From Chryseobacterium oranimense (lineage in GTDB: Bacteria; Bacteroidota; Bacteroidia; Flavobacteriales; Weeksellaceae): a stretch of DNA of 64,000 nt. The notes beneath the pieces are model-generated. The model did not search any database, was not told the DNA's origin, and saw only the letters and a list, made by a program, of their open reading frames with translations. The DNA lies in contig NZ_FQWT01000001.1 in assembly GCF_900129755.1 (NCBI RefSeq), positions 124,001 to 188,000 of the forward strand, written 5' to 3'. A program made the translations under genes and the position numbers. Positions 8,080-16,185 of this stretch are shown here, piece by piece. Position 1 is the stretch's first letter. Every line of letters begins with the position of its first letter.

Positions 8080-8922
8080 ATGAAAATCATCATCCACGGC
8101 GGTTTTTTCTCTGAAAGCGATCAGAGCCATGAAGTGAAGACTGCCAAACAAAATTCTCTGAAACAGATAGCTCAGAAAGCTTTTGAATATCTACAAACCC
8201 ATTCTGCTTTTGATACTGCAGCTTATGCTGTTTCTCTTCTCGAAGACGACCCTTTATACAATGCCGGCATCGGTTCTCAGATACAGAGTGACGGTGTGAT
8301 CCGTATGAGCGCAGCCATTATGGATGGACAGACACAAAAATTAAGCGGTGTGATTAATATTCAGGATGTAAAAAACCCTATTTTCGTAGCAAAAGAGCTG
8401 ATAAAAGAAGATGACAGGGTTTTGGGTGGAAATGGCGCCAAAATTTATGCATCCGAACACGGCTTTGAAAATTTCTCCACTGAGATCCCTCAGAGAAGAA
8501 GTGAATATGAGGCTAAACTTCAGAACGGAGGTAAAGGAACCGTAGGCTGTGTCGCTCTTGATAAAGATGGAAAGCTGGCTGTCGCCACATCTACAGGAGG
8601 AAAAGGTTTTGAAATCCCTGGAAGAATTTCGGATTCTGCCACAGTAGCCGGAAATTATGCCAATTCAGTATGTGCAGTAAGCTGTACGGGTGTAGGAGAA
8701 GATATTGTGAGCAATGCTACGGCCGCTAAGATCGTCACAAGAACTACTGATGGGATGAGTCTTGAGCAGGCTTTTAACAAGACATTTGAAGAGCTAAAAG
8801 CCATAGACGGCTTTGCAGGAGCGATTGCCATTGACAAAGATGGAAATATCTACCATCAGGATTCTTATCCTACCATGGTCTTTGCCAGTTTCGATGGTGA
8901 AAATTTTCAGGTATTTCAATAA
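8080..8922 (+). CDS. Isoaspartyl peptidase / L-asparaginase (Ntn hydrolase)
   Basis: A 280-residue plant-type asparaginase that is expected to cut itself before the threonine in GKGTVGCVALD, exposing that residue as the nucleophile. GNYANSVCAVSCTGVGEDIV and TSTGGKGFEIPGRISDS match the substrate-binding part of the family. These enzymes split beta-aspartyl dipeptides, so here it would convert beta-Asp-Arg from CphB into free aspartate and arginine. It lies 108 bases after cphB on the same strand. It is shorter than many homologues (about 310-350) and lacks an obvious signal peptide, consistent with acting on cytoplasmic granules. Confidence 0.9.
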   Translation: MKIIIHGGFFSESDQSHEVKTAKQNSLKQIAQKAFEYLQTHSAFDTAAYAVSLLEDDPLYNAGIGSQIQSDGVIRMSAAIMDGQTQKLSGVINIQDVKNPIFVAKELIKEDDRVLGGNGAKIYASEHGFENFSTEIPQRRSEYEAKLQNGGKGTVGCVALDKDGKLAVATSTGGKGFEIPGRISDSATVAGNYANSVCAVSCTGVGEDIVSNATAAKIVTRTTDGMSLEQAFNKTFEELKAIDGFAGAIAIDKDGNIYHQDSYPTMVFASFDGENFQVFQ

Positions 8923-8956
8923 TTTTAACATTTTTTTATTATCCTATTTAATTTTT

Positions 8957-8972
8957 TGGCACGTATTTTACA
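8957..8972 (+). promoter_or_regulatory. Sigma-54-like -24/-12 promoter
   Basis: TGGCACG, four bases, then TTACA gives the RpoN spacing of GG, ten bases, then the -12 dinucleotide. The -12 element reads TTAC rather than TTGC, a single departure from consensus. It lies 46 bases before the small gene at 9019. No activator site was identified. Confidence 0.5.
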
Positions 8973-9018
8973 TGTTTAACTATAACAAGTTTAATATAAA
9001 TCATTAAAAATAAAAATC

Positions 9019-9255
9019 ATGGGAAATAAGACAAAAGGGTTATTAGCCTTACTAGGTATCGGTGCTTTAGCATTTTGGAAATATAAAAATTCTACTCCTG
9101 AAGAGCAACAAGCTGTAAAGGATAAAATTAATAATGCTAAGGACAATCTGAACAAATGGGGAAATGATATTAAAAGCAAAGCTAATGATGTTGCCTCCCA
9201 GGTTCAGAACAAAGTAGATGAAGCTAAAACAAAAGCTGAAGATTCTTTAAGCTAA
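9019..9255 (+). CDS. Small YtxH-like membrane-anchored protein
   Basis: A 78-residue protein with a short hydrophobic N-terminus (GLLALLGIGALAFW, about residues 7-20), then a charged amphipathic helix rich in K, D, N and A. This resembles YtxH-domain general-stress proteins, which sit on the inner membrane with a soluble helical tail. The family function is unknown. It is a single gene with its own terminator at 9288-9320 and a sigma-54-like promoter, which suggests induction under nitrogen or stress control. It could equally be an unrelated small membrane protein. Confidence 0.7.
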   Translation: MGNKTKGLLALLGIGALAFWKYKNSTPEEQQAVKDKINNAKDNLNKWGNDIKSKANDVASQVQNKVDEAKTKAEDSLS

Positions 9256-9287
9256 TTAAAATTAGTTTTTTTAACATTCATATATAG

Positions 9288-9320
9288 AAAGTCATCGTAA
9301 TCCAGGATTATGATGACTTT
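9288..9320 (+). terminator. Intrinsic terminator
   Basis: AAAGTCATCGTAATCC pairs with GGATTATGATGACTTT (one G-T pair), followed by a T-rich tail. It ends the YtxH-like gene and may also serve the converging methyltransferase gene. Confidence 0.8.
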
Positions 9321-9345
9321 TTATTTTTATCAGGTGAGTAGCAAA

Positions 9346-10137
9346 TTACTTTTTAAGTCCTTTTAAAGCATACACCAAAGGTAATTTATTCCCGAACTTT
9401 GAAATTCTCCATTTCCCTTTCTCAAATTCTTCCACATGGCTGAAACATGGATATGGTGACCAGTCAAATTCCTCGAAAGTCTCCAGTTCTATCCCATGCT
9501 TGATCAGGTTCTGCAATACCTCAGCTAAAGAATGGTTCCACATGACATATTGCTGAACGATATCCGCGGATTTATCGGCATAGGTTCCTTCATAGGTTTC
9601 TACGATAGGCTTTTCGTTAAAATAATTGTACGCAACTTTTGTAAAATCATCATCAAACATCCACACAGCGGGATGAAATTCTGCCATTACCAATCGCCCG
9701 CCCGGTTTCAGAAAATGACTGATAATCCCAGCCCATTTATCAAGATCAGGAAGCCATCCTACAACGCCATAGCTTGTGTAGACAATATCAAATTTTTCAT
9801 CCAGAATATCAGGAAGACTGTATACATCGGAACAGATGAATTCTGTATCTGTTCCACACTTTTGAGCAAGTTCCTTCGCTGCTTCAATAGCTTTATCCGA
9901 CAAGTCTATACCCTTAACATCAGCTCCCATTCTTGATAAGGAAATGGAATCCTGTCCAAAATGGCACTGCAGATGAAGGATATTTTTGTTTTTGATGTTG
10001 CCCAAAAGATCAAGCTCTATGGTGTTGAGCGAGCTTCTTCCTTTCAAAAAATCCTCTACAAAATAGAAATCCGATTTCAGGTGCGGATCTACTTTGGCAT
10101 TCCAGGAGGTTTTATTGATTTCAAGGTAATTTTCCAT
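9346..10137 (-). CDS. Class I SAM-dependent methyltransferase
   Basis: A 263-residue Rossmann-fold methyltransferase. Motif I is NILHLQCHFGQDSISLSRMG at about residues 50-69, with the acidic ribose-binding residue in VKGIDLSDKAIE just after, and DIVYTSYGVVGWLPDL forms the motif IV region. The substrate cannot be told from sequence; relatives are annotated simply as class I methyltransferases. It has no signal peptide. Its upstream neighbour on the same strand is a GNAT acetyltransferase, 71 bases away, so co-transcription is possible but not certain. Confidence 0.85.
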   Translation of the reverse strand: MENYLEINKTSWNAKVDPHLKSDFYFVEDFLKGRSSLNTIELDLLGNIKNKNILHLQCHFGQDSISLSRMGADVKGIDLSDKAIEAAKELAQKCGTDTEFICSDVYSLPDILDEKFDIVYTSYGVVGWLPDLDKWAGIISHFLKPGGRLVMAEFHPAVWMFDDDFTKVAYNYFNEKPIVETYEGTYADKSADIVQQYVMWNHSLAEVLQNLIKHGIELETFEEFDWSPYPCFSHVEEFEKGKWRISKFGNKLPLVYALKGLKK

Positions 10138-10208
10138 GGTTATTATTTAAGTTAATTTTACAAATGTCTTTAAAACTTTTTAAATGGGCCATTTGCCTTA
10201 ATGATTAA

Positions 10209-10844
10209 TTAAATTCCGGGAATAACGATTGATGTATAAGGACTGTAAAGCTCCCATCCTATCGATTCGTAAAGCGCTCTCCCTTCTTTCGTCGCCACTA
10301 AAAAATTATTGCTGATGCCATTTGATAATGCAGTTCTCTCAAGCTCATGCATCAGAAAAGTAGCAAGACCTTTTCTCCGGTGCTCTTCCTCTGTGATTAT
10401 TCTGTCATAAACCGCAAGATCATCCACAAGAACAACACGGCCGGTACAGGCCAGCTCACCATTTTCAGCAATGATCTTCAGCAATACAGTCGAATTATAT
10501 CTTTCATATTCCAACCGGTAGCCTTCACACAGAACGGAACCTGGATTTTTCATCGGCCGGAAACAGGACATCATATAGCCTGGTGGTTGTATTTTCCATC
10601 TTTCAGGTACTGCTTTTTCTACCTTATCAGGAGAAACACAGGCTTTGAGATGGATCCAGGGCTCGTTAATAATTTTTGAAAGGTTAAGAAAATCGTCGTT
10701 CAGTTCAGGAAAAACATATCTTATTTTTTGCTTTTCCTCTCCTGCTTCTATTTTAAAACCGGAATTATATTTTACAGGGAGAGGAAGTTTTCTTGATAAG
10801 GACCATCCTTGCATCCATTTTTCTATAGTTTCATTAACCATCAT
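10209..10844 (-). CDS. GNAT family N-acetyltransferase
   Basis: A 211-residue protein with a C-terminal GNAT domain. The acetyl-CoA pyrophosphate loop is EEHRRKGLATFLMHEL near residues 155-170, and ALYESIGWELYSPY is the usual final strand-helix. The N-terminal half (MMVNETIEKWMQGWSLSRKL) is not typical GNAT sequence and may set substrate choice. A second ATG one codon in is equally possible as the start. The substrate is unknown. It is followed by the methyltransferase and preceded, 25 bases upstream, by the PH/SHOCT gene on the same strand. Confidence 0.85.
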   Translation of the reverse strand: MMVNETIEKWMQGWSLSRKLPLPVKYNSGFKIEAGEEKQKIRYVFPELNDDFLNLSKIINEPWIHLKACVSPDKVEKAVPERWKIQPPGYMMSCFRPMKNPGSVLCEGYRLEYERYNSTVLLKIIAENGELACTGRVVLVDDLAVYDRIITEEEHRRKGLATFLMHELERTALSNGISNNFLVATKEGRALYESIGWELYSPYTSIVIPGI

Positions 10845-10869
10845 ACCGATCTTGATATTTTAATTAAAA

Positions 10870-11409
10870 TCAGTTCAGCAATTTCTTTTTCTGTTCTGCA
10901 AATTCTTCTTCAGTCAAAATCCCGCTTTCTCTCAGCCTTCCTAATTGTTCCAGCTGATCTAAAACTGTGGGTTCTGATTTATCTTGTTTATCTTGAAAAT
11001 ATTCTTTCGGACGGGCCATAAAGTCTCTTACTTTTTCACAAAATAATTCTGCATAATATTTTCCAACATTATCTATCTCAAGAACATTATTCGCAATGTG
11101 AATATCTACAGAAGCCAGCATTAGTGATTTTTCATACTGTATGGAGCTTACTTTATCGTAAGAAAAATCTTCTACTTTCAACCCGTACATGAACTCTTTA
11201 TCTATAAAAATCAATCTTCTTTCGGTGGCTACTAAAATGATATGATGATTATTAAGCTTATTTCTTCCCTCAATCAGGTAAACAATTTTTTCATCCTCCG
11301 AAAGTACATCCGGCAAGGCATGAATTTCTTTTCTGGCAAAAATGGTAGGATTAATATCTAATATTTCCAACTCATCTTTTATTTCGTCAAGTCTTGATTT
11401 TTCACTCAT
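10870..11409 (-). CDS. PH-domain (YokE-like) and SHOCT-domain protein
   Basis: The 179 residues carry a bacterial pleckstrin-homology fold of the YokE type in the middle (IILVATERRLIFIDKEF, then FSYDKVSSIQYEKSLM) and a SHOCT tail at the end (LDQLEQLGRLRESGILTEEEF). SHOCT is a short two-helix oligomerisation module found at protein termini. The family has no established biochemical role but is often linked to the cell envelope or stress. There is no signal peptide or membrane segment. A perfect terminator hairpin separates it from hisS upstream, so it is probably expressed from its own promoter in 11410-11462. Confidence 0.8.
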   Translation of the reverse strand: MSEKSRLDEIKDELEILDINPTIFARKEIHALPDVLSEDEKIVYLIEGRNKLNNHHIILVATERRLIFIDKEFMYGLKVEDFSYDKVSSIQYEKSLMLASVDIHIANNVLEIDNVGKYYAELFCEKVRDFMARPKEYFQDKQDKSEPTVLDQLEQLGRLRESGILTEEEFAEQKKKLLN

Positions 11410-11462
11410 TATTTAGTTTTTATAAATGGCAGATATACAAATTTAATTTTTTCTAAAATACA

Positions 11463-11490
11463 AAAAGCATTATCTGGTGATAATGCTTTT
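11463..11490 (-). terminator. Intrinsic terminator after hisS
   Basis: AAAAGCATTATC and GATAATGCTTTT are perfect 12-bp arms with a TGGT loop. It lies just downstream of the hisS stop on the minus strand. Confidence 0.8.
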
Positions 11491-11519
11491 CATTTTATAT
11501 CTTTTTTAGTTTGTAAATA

Positions 11520-12869
11520 CTATCCTAAAAACTCTTCCAGAGAAACTGTTTTTTGTTCTGCGGCTTCAAGATTTTTATAGGTAACTGTTCCGTTTTTGAT
11601 CTCTTCTTCTCCCAGGAAAACAAGGTTTTTAATTCCTTTCTTTTCAGCGTATGTGAACTGCTTGTTAAGTTTTGCATTTTCCGGATACAATTCAGCAGAA
11701 ATTCCTTTTTCTCTCAACTGCATGATCATCTTTAAAGCTTCTATGGTTCCTTCGCCTCCGAAATTGGCAAACAGATATTCTACCTGGGTTGTAGCTTCTT
11801 CAGGGAAAAGATTAAGTTCTTCCATAACCAGATAAACCCGATCCAAACCAAATGAAACTCCAATTCCCGGGATATTTTTAACCCCGAAAACCTCTGTGAG
11901 GTTATCATACCTTCCGCCTCCGCCGATAGATCCCATGGCTACCTCATCCGCTTTCACTTCAAAAATAGCTCCCGTATAATAATCCAGACCTCTGGCCAGG
12001 GTAATATTGAATACCAGATTCTGCATATCTACTCCCAGATTCATAGATTGTGTAAGAACAAACTCCAGTTCCTCCACTCCTTTCAGGCCAATTTCGTTCC
12101 CTGCAAATTTCTCTTTCAGCTGAAGAAGGTTTTCCAAAGCATCATCTGACTGATTAAACAAGAATTCCAGTTTATCAATAGATTCCTGAGAAATTTCTCT
12201 TTCCAGTAATTCTTTGACAACTCCTTCTTTTCCTATTTTATCAAGCTTATCCAGAGCTACAGTAAATTCAATCAGTTTATCTGTAATACCTGCATACTCA
12301 GCCAGACCGGAAAGAATCTTTCTGTTGTTCATATGAATCGTAACTGGAATTTTAAGATCGGAAAATGATTTCAGGTATAGCTGAACCAGATCAACTTCCT
12401 GCAATAAGCTTTCGCTCCCCACCACATCTGCATCACACTGATAAAATTCTCTGAATCTTCCTTTCTGCGGACGGTCTGCCCTCCATACAGGCTGAATCTG
12501 GTAACGTTTGTAAGGAAATGTAAGCTTTCCATGATTCATAGCTACAAATCTTGCAAAAGGCACAGTAAGGTCGTAACGGAGTGCCTTATCTGAAATCTGA
12601 GGGATTAGTTTCTGATGGTTCTTATGATCCCAGTCTTCCTGATTTACTTTAGAAGCATATTCTCCCGAATTTAAAATCTTAAAGATTAAGCGATCGCCTT
12701 CTTCTCCATATTTTCCCGTCAGTGTTGAAAGATTTTCAAAACTCGGTGTTTCTAATGGCTGAAAACCGAACAATTCAAAATTATTCTGTAAAACATTGAT
12801 GATATATTTTCTTCTTGAAACTTCCTGTGCGGTAAAATCTCTCGTTCCTTTTGCTAAACTTGGCTTCAT
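11520..12869 (-). CDS. hisS: Histidyl-tRNA synthetase
   Basis: A class II aminoacyl-tRNA synthetase that charges tRNA-His. GTRDF near the N-terminus, motif 2 around [15 protein letters not shown] (residues [14 protein letters not shown]), the histidine signature [15 protein letters not shown] and motif 3 [10 protein letters not shown] are all present. The frame is open back to 12896, but [12 protein letters not shown] is the usual start in this group, which gives 12869 and 449 residues. The C-terminal anticodon-binding domain follows. It is essential cytoplasmic translation machinery, transcribed as a unit bounded by hairpins on both sides. Confidence 0.95.
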   Translation of the reverse strand: MKPSLAKGTRDFTAQEVSRRKYIINVLQNNFELFGFQPLETPSFENLSTLTGKYGEEGDRLIFKILNSGEYASKVNQEDWDHKNHQKLIPQISDKALRYDLTVPFARFVAMNHGKLTFPYKRYQIQPVWRADRPQKGRFREFYQCDADVVGSESLLQEVDLVQLYLKSFSDLKIPVTIHMNNRKILSGLAEYAGITDKLIEFTVALDKLDKIGKEGVVKELLEREISQESIDKLEFLFNQSDDALENLLQLKEKFAGNEIGLKGVEELEFVLTQSMNLGVDMQNLVFNITLARGLDYYTGAIFEVKADEVAMGSIGGGGRYDNLTEVFGVKNIPGIGVSFGLDRVYLVMEELNLFPEEATTQVEYLFANFGGEGTIEALKMIMQLREKGISAELYPENAKLNKQFTYAEKKGIKNLVFLGEEEIKNGTVTYKNLEAAEQKTVSLEEFLG

Positions 12870-12933
12870 GTACTGTATGTCATTTTGATGATGCAAAAAT
12901 AAGGAATTGAAAGGACTTTTCCGAAATATAAAA

Positions 12934-12962
12934 AAGCCGGAGAAATGATATTCTCCAGCCTT
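12934..12962 (-). terminator. Intrinsic terminator after the ssb/HRDC unit
   Basis: GCCGGAGAA pairs with TTCTCCAGC with one mismatch, and an A run on the plus strand becomes a T run on the minus strand. It separates the HRDC gene from hisS. Confidence 0.65.
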
Positions 12963-12993
12963 GATGCATCATCATTATTAAATCCGGAAAAAC

Positions 12994-13449
12994 TCAGACG
13001 CTTTCCAGGATTTCAAGAATCTCTTCACCATAGTTTTCAATCTTATGTTTTCCGAAACCTTTGATCTCCAGGAGCTCTTCTTTTTTAGCAGGTTTATACT
13101 TCGCTACAGACATCAGTTCTTTATTGCTCGCGATAAAATAAGTAGGAAGATTCTGTTCTTTAGCCTTCTCAGATCTCCAGTATTTCAGGGCATTTAAAAT
13201 TTTCTCTTCATCGGAGTTTAAAACGTCATTATCTGCAGAGTACTTTACTGCCTTTGGTTCTTTCACTATACTTTTAGCTGCTTTCGGCTCTTCAAAATAC
13301 AGGATTACGGACCAATAACATTCATCATTTACAAAAGCGGTTTCCACTTTTATAATTTCGTTCACTTCCAGGAAATCATCAAGCATTTTTTGATCTCTAT
13401 GGAGGAATTCTTTCGAAAGTCTGATTTTAAGAACTTTTACTTTCATCAT
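12994..13449 (-). CDS. HRDC-domain protein
   Basis: A 151-residue protein with a C-terminal HRDC domain: KILNALKYWRSEKAKEQNLP, then ASNKELMSVAKYKP and LLEIKGFGKHKIENYGEEIL. HRDC is a helical nucleic-acid-binding module normally attached to RecQ helicases or RNase D; here it stands alone behind a divergent N-terminal half. It lies 14 bases after a short ssb gene, so the two are co-transcribed and may act together on single-stranded or branched DNA. The start may be 13446, one codon on. The role is inferred from the domain and the neighbour only. Confidence 0.8.
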   Translation of the reverse strand: MMKVKVLKIRLSKEFLHRDQKMLDDFLEVNEIIKVETAFVNDECYWSVILYFEEPKAAKSIVKEPKAVKYSADNDVLNSDEEKILNALKYWRSEKAKEQNLPTYFIASNKELMSVAKYKPAKKEELLEIKGFGKHKIENYGEEILEILESV

Positions 13450-13463
13450 TTGTGTTTTTAGAA

Positions 13464-13796
13464 TTATTTACCTCCTAAAAGCAGGATCTCATCGATTCTG
13501 ATTTCTGTAATATACCGTTTAACACCATCCTTATCGTCATACGATCTGTAGGTAAGTTTCCCTTCAACAGCAATTTCTTTTCCTTTCGGTACAAACTTCT
13601 GCAGGATTTCTGCTGTTTTTCCAAAAGCAATCAGATTGTGCCATTGTGTTTCTTCCACCTTTTCACCTTTTGCGTTAGTGTAGTGATCAGTGGTGGCCAA
13701 AGATACACTTGCCTTTACATTTCCGCTTTCGAAGTTTACTGTTTCAACTTCTTTACCTGTGTAACCAATTAATGTTACTTTGTTTCTTAGTGACAT
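13464..13796 (-). CDS. ssb: Single-stranded DNA-binding protein, short form
   Basis: The 110 residues form a single OB fold of the SSB family: MSLRNKVTLIGYTGKEVE at the start, then QWHNLIAFGKTAEILQKFVPKG and YITEIRIDEILLLGGK at the end. The flexible linker and acidic tip (DDDIPF-like) that recruit repair proteins in the main SSB are missing. It is therefore likely a second SSB rather than the replication protein. It is co-transcribed with an HRDC-domain gene. Similar tail-less SSBs occur in Bacteroidetes and on mobile DNA, but I see no mobile element here. Confidence 0.9.
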   Translation of the reverse strand: MSLRNKVTLIGYTGKEVETVNFESGNVKASVSLATTDHYTNAKGEKVEETQWHNLIAFGKTAEILQKFVPKGKEIAVEGKLTYRSYDDKDGVKRYITEIRIDEILLLGGK

Positions 13797-13911
13797 AACT
13801 TTTAAATTTTTAAGATTAATAATTCAGATCAGAGACGTTCACTGTTTTTCTCAAATCTCTGTTGCAAAGATGGCCTCCCTGCATTAGCTTAGTCGGTTAT
13901 AAACTATTTAA

Positions 13912-13939
13912 ATTCGTTTGTAGTCGTTTGCAAACGAAT
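13912..13939. promoter_or_regulatory. Palindrome in the ssb-arginase divergent gap
   Basis: CGTTTGCAAACG is a perfect palindrome at 13925-13936, and ATTCGTTTG (13912-13920) also pairs with CAAACGAAT (13931-13939). It lies just upstream of a TATCTTTG box at 13946-13953 that precedes the arginase gene by 13 bases. It could be an operator, but no regulator gene is adjacent. Confidence 0.4.
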
Positions 13940-13945
13940 ATTTTG

Positions 13946-13953
13946 TATCTTTG
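13946..13953 (+). promoter_or_regulatory. -7 promoter box for the arginase operon (TATCTTTG)
   Basis: TATCTTTG matches the Bacteroidetes -7 consensus exactly and lies 13 bases before the ATG at 13967. It is the likely start of the five-gene operon that runs to 17097. Confidence 0.6.
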
Positions 13954-13966
13954 ATAAAATCAACCT

Positions 13967-14869
13967 ATGAAAAAGGATATCAGTATTTTCGAGTTTCCTT
14001 TTAATCTCGGACTCACCAAAAAAGACCATGAAACCGAACCGGGAGTAAAAAAACTTCCTGATTGGCTCAGGAAATTTGGTTTTCATAAAGAAATCAATCC
14101 TAAAAATATTTTCAGATTGGAAGCTCCGGAATATGCAATGGATTTTGATAAAGAAACAGGAGTTAAAAATCCTTATCAGATTATTGAATATGCCAAAAAG
14201 CAATCCGAGATTATTCTCAAGAATTTTAACACAGACACCTTTCATCTGATGTTGGGTGGTGATTGCAGTATCCTGATAGGAAGTGCCCTTGCATTAAAGC
14301 AGCTTGGGAATTTCGGCTTATTTTATCTTGACGGTCACACAGATTATATCCCGCCAAAGCTATCTCCCAGCGGAGGTGTTGCGGGAATGGATTTGGCAAT
14401 TGTTTCAGGATTGGGCCATCAAAAACTGACTAATATTGATGATCTCAAACCCTATTTCCAAGAAGAACATATTTTCTGCGTAGGAAATGCGGAAACAGAT
14501 GATGATGAATATGTAGGGGAAATCCTAAATTCCAAAATTCATTATTTTGATTTTGAGAATCTAAGGAAGAATGGCTTCAGAAAAACGGCAGAAGATTTTC
14601 TTAGAATGGTTGATGAAAAGAACCTTGACGGATTTTTTATCCATTTTGATGTAGATGTCCTGAAAGACGAAATTATGCCCGCTGTAGACAGCAGAATGGA
14701 AGACGGAATAGATTATGAAAATTTAAATGAGATTCTGAAGCCATTGATAGCCGATAAAAGATGCTTCGGATTAGAAATCACTATTCTGGACCCTGATTAT
14801 GATACAGAAGGGCTTTATACCCAACCTTTCATTGAAAATTTAATTCAGATTATAAATCAACCAACCTAA
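13967..14869 (+). CDS. Arginase-family ureohydrolase
   Basis: A 300-residue member of the arginase/agmatinase/formiminoglutamase family, which uses two manganese ions to hydrolyse guanidino compounds. The metal motifs are GGDC at residues 97-100, DGHTD at 122-126 (D, H and D ligands; most relatives have DAHxD) and HFDVD at 226-230. The substrate cannot be fixed: arginase is attractive because cyanophycin breakdown 5 kb away releases arginine, but formimidoylglutamase or agmatinase are possible. It heads an operon with short gaps (11, 16, 4 and 28 bases). Confidence 0.85.
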   Translation: MKKDISIFEFPFNLGLTKKDHETEPGVKKLPDWLRKFGFHKEINPKNIFRLEAPEYAMDFDKETGVKNPYQIIEYAKKQSEIILKNFNTDTFHLMLGGDCSILIGSALALKQLGNFGLFYLDGHTDYIPPKLSPSGGVAGMDLAIVSGLGHQKLTNIDDLKPYFQEEHIFCVGNAETDDDEYVGEILNSKIHYFDFENLRKNGFRKTAEDFLRMVDEKNLDGFFIHFDVDVLKDEIMPAVDSRMEDGIDYENLNEILKPLIADKRCFGLEITILDPDYDTEGLYTQPFIENLIQIINQPT

Positions 14870-14880
14870 AGAATCTAAAT

Positions 14881-15189
14881 ATGAAAAAAATTACCAGAAT
14901 ATGGCACGGCATTGTCCATATTGAAAAAGCAGATGAATACCTCAGATATGTTGAAGAAACGGGGATCTTACAATATAAAAATATTCCGGGAAATCTGTCG
15001 ACAAAAATACTGAGAAGAAAAGATAAGGAAATCTGTCATTTTTTGACTGTTACCGAGTGGGACTCCTACGAAAGTATTAAGAAATTTGCAGGAGATGATT
15101 ACGAAAAGGCAAAATATTATCCTGAAGACAAAAATTTTTTACTGGAGTTTGAGGAAAACGTCAGCCATTATGAAACTTTTGAATATTGA
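14881..15189 (+). CDS. Small alpha/beta-barrel (ABM-like) protein
   Basis: The 102 residues fit a ferredoxin-like dimeric alpha/beta barrel of the antibiotic-biosynthesis-monooxygenase type. The pattern is a first strand ITRIWHGIVHIEKADEYLRY, a middle strand LRRKDKEICHFLTVTEW and a DSYESIKKFAG helix. Such proteins range from haem-degrading enzymes to uncharacterised binding proteins, and no catalytic residues can be named. It lies 11 bases after the arginase gene and is surely co-transcribed. Confidence 0.6.
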   Translation: MKKITRIWHGIVHIEKADEYLRYVEETGILQYKNIPGNLSTKILRRKDKEICHFLTVTEWDSYESIKKFAGDDYEKAKYYPEDKNFLLEFEENVSHYETFEY

Positions 15190-15205
15190 TTAAATAAAAT
15201 AAATT

Positions 15206-15808
15206 TTGAAGAAAACAATTAAAAGGACACTCAGAGTTTCCAAATATGTAATCTATAGAGAAACCCTGGTGGATTATAAAGAACATTTCTGGTCTTTTCT
15301 GGGAGCATTTGTCGGAATCGGGATTATTGCATTCATCCAGTCCCATACTTTGGCTGCCACTGAAAACATATTCCTGATCGGTTCTTTTGGAGCCTCAAGT
15401 GTTTTGATTTACGGAGCCATTCAAAGTCCCCTCGCCCAACCCAGAAACCTGATAGGCGGCCATGTTCTTTCGGCGTTGGTAGGTGTTACCGTCTATAAAA
15501 TTGTCCCAGATATCATTTGGATTTCTGCGCCGTTGGCTGTAGCTTTTTCCATTGTGCTGATGCAATATACGAAAACGCTCCATCCTCCCGGCGGTGCAAC
15601 GGCACTGATTGCTGTGAGTTCCACCGGAAAAATTCCGGAACTGGGATACTGGTATGTTCTTTCTCCTGTTTTGTCCGGATGTATCATTCTTTTACTGGCT
15701 GCTCTTTTCTTCAACAATATTACCCCGAACAGAAGCTATCCTTCACACACAAGGTTCAAAAGGTTATTGAAGAAAAAACATCACCATATACACAAACTGA
15801 AAAAATAA
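15206..15808 (+). CDS. HPP-family membrane protein
   Basis: A 200-residue integral membrane protein with about four or five helices and the name-giving motif LHPPGGATAL near residue 128. HPP proteins are small inner-membrane proteins; a plant member has been linked to nitrite transport, but bacterial roles are largely unknown. The start codon is TTG at 15206: no ATG occurs in the N-terminal region, and the next methionine is inside the conserved core. The C-terminus is basic and histidine-rich (KKKHHHIHKLKK). It is the third gene of the arginase operon. Confidence 0.8.
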   Translation: MKKTIKRTLRVSKYVIYRETLVDYKEHFWSFLGAFVGIGIIAFIQSHTLAATENIFLIGSFGASSVLIYGAIQSPLAQPRNLIGGHVLSALVGVTVYKIVPDIIWISAPLAVAFSIVLMQYTKTLHPPGGATALIAVSSTGKIPELGYWYVLSPVLSGCIILLLAALFFNNITPNRSYPSHTRFKRLLKKKHHHIHKLKK

Positions 15809-15812
15809 AACT

Positions 15813-16157
15813 ATGAACTGTCTTGAATGCGGCGAAAAAATTATCGGGAGGGCAGATAAAAAATTCTGCAATGATGCCTGCCGGAATGCCTATAATAATA
15901 AGCAGAATAAGGATTCTACCAATTTAATGCGGAATATCAACAATAAACTCCGTAAAAACTACCGTATTCTTTTGGAACTAAATACTGACGGTAAAGCAAA
16001 AATTGCCAGATCAAGGATGGATGGCTTGGGTTTTGATTTCGATTATTTTACAAATCTGAAAGTTTATAAAAATGGCTCTGAATATCGTTTTATTTATGAC
16101 TATGGCTATAAATTTTTAGAAGATGATTTTGTACTGATTGTAAAGAACCAGACATAA
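15813..16157 (+). CDS. Zinc-ribbon protein, hypothetical
   Basis: A 114-residue protein whose N-terminus holds a four-cysteine zinc site: C3, C6, C19 and C23 (MNCLECGEKI and KKFCNDACRNAY). The rest is a predicted soluble domain with no recognised family (DGLGFDFDYFTNLKVYKNG). The zinc ribbon resembles short ribbons found near nucleic-acid-binding proteins, but no function can be assigned. It starts 4 bases after the HPP gene, so translation may be coupled. Confidence 0.7.
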   Translation: MNCLECGEKIIGRADKKFCNDACRNAYNNKQNKDSTNLMRNINNKLRKNYRILLELNTDGKAKIARSRMDGLGFDFDYFTNLKVYKNGSEYRFIYDYGYKFLEDDFVLIVKNQT

Positions 16158-16185
16158 TCTGAACACCACCCACAAATATTGCATT

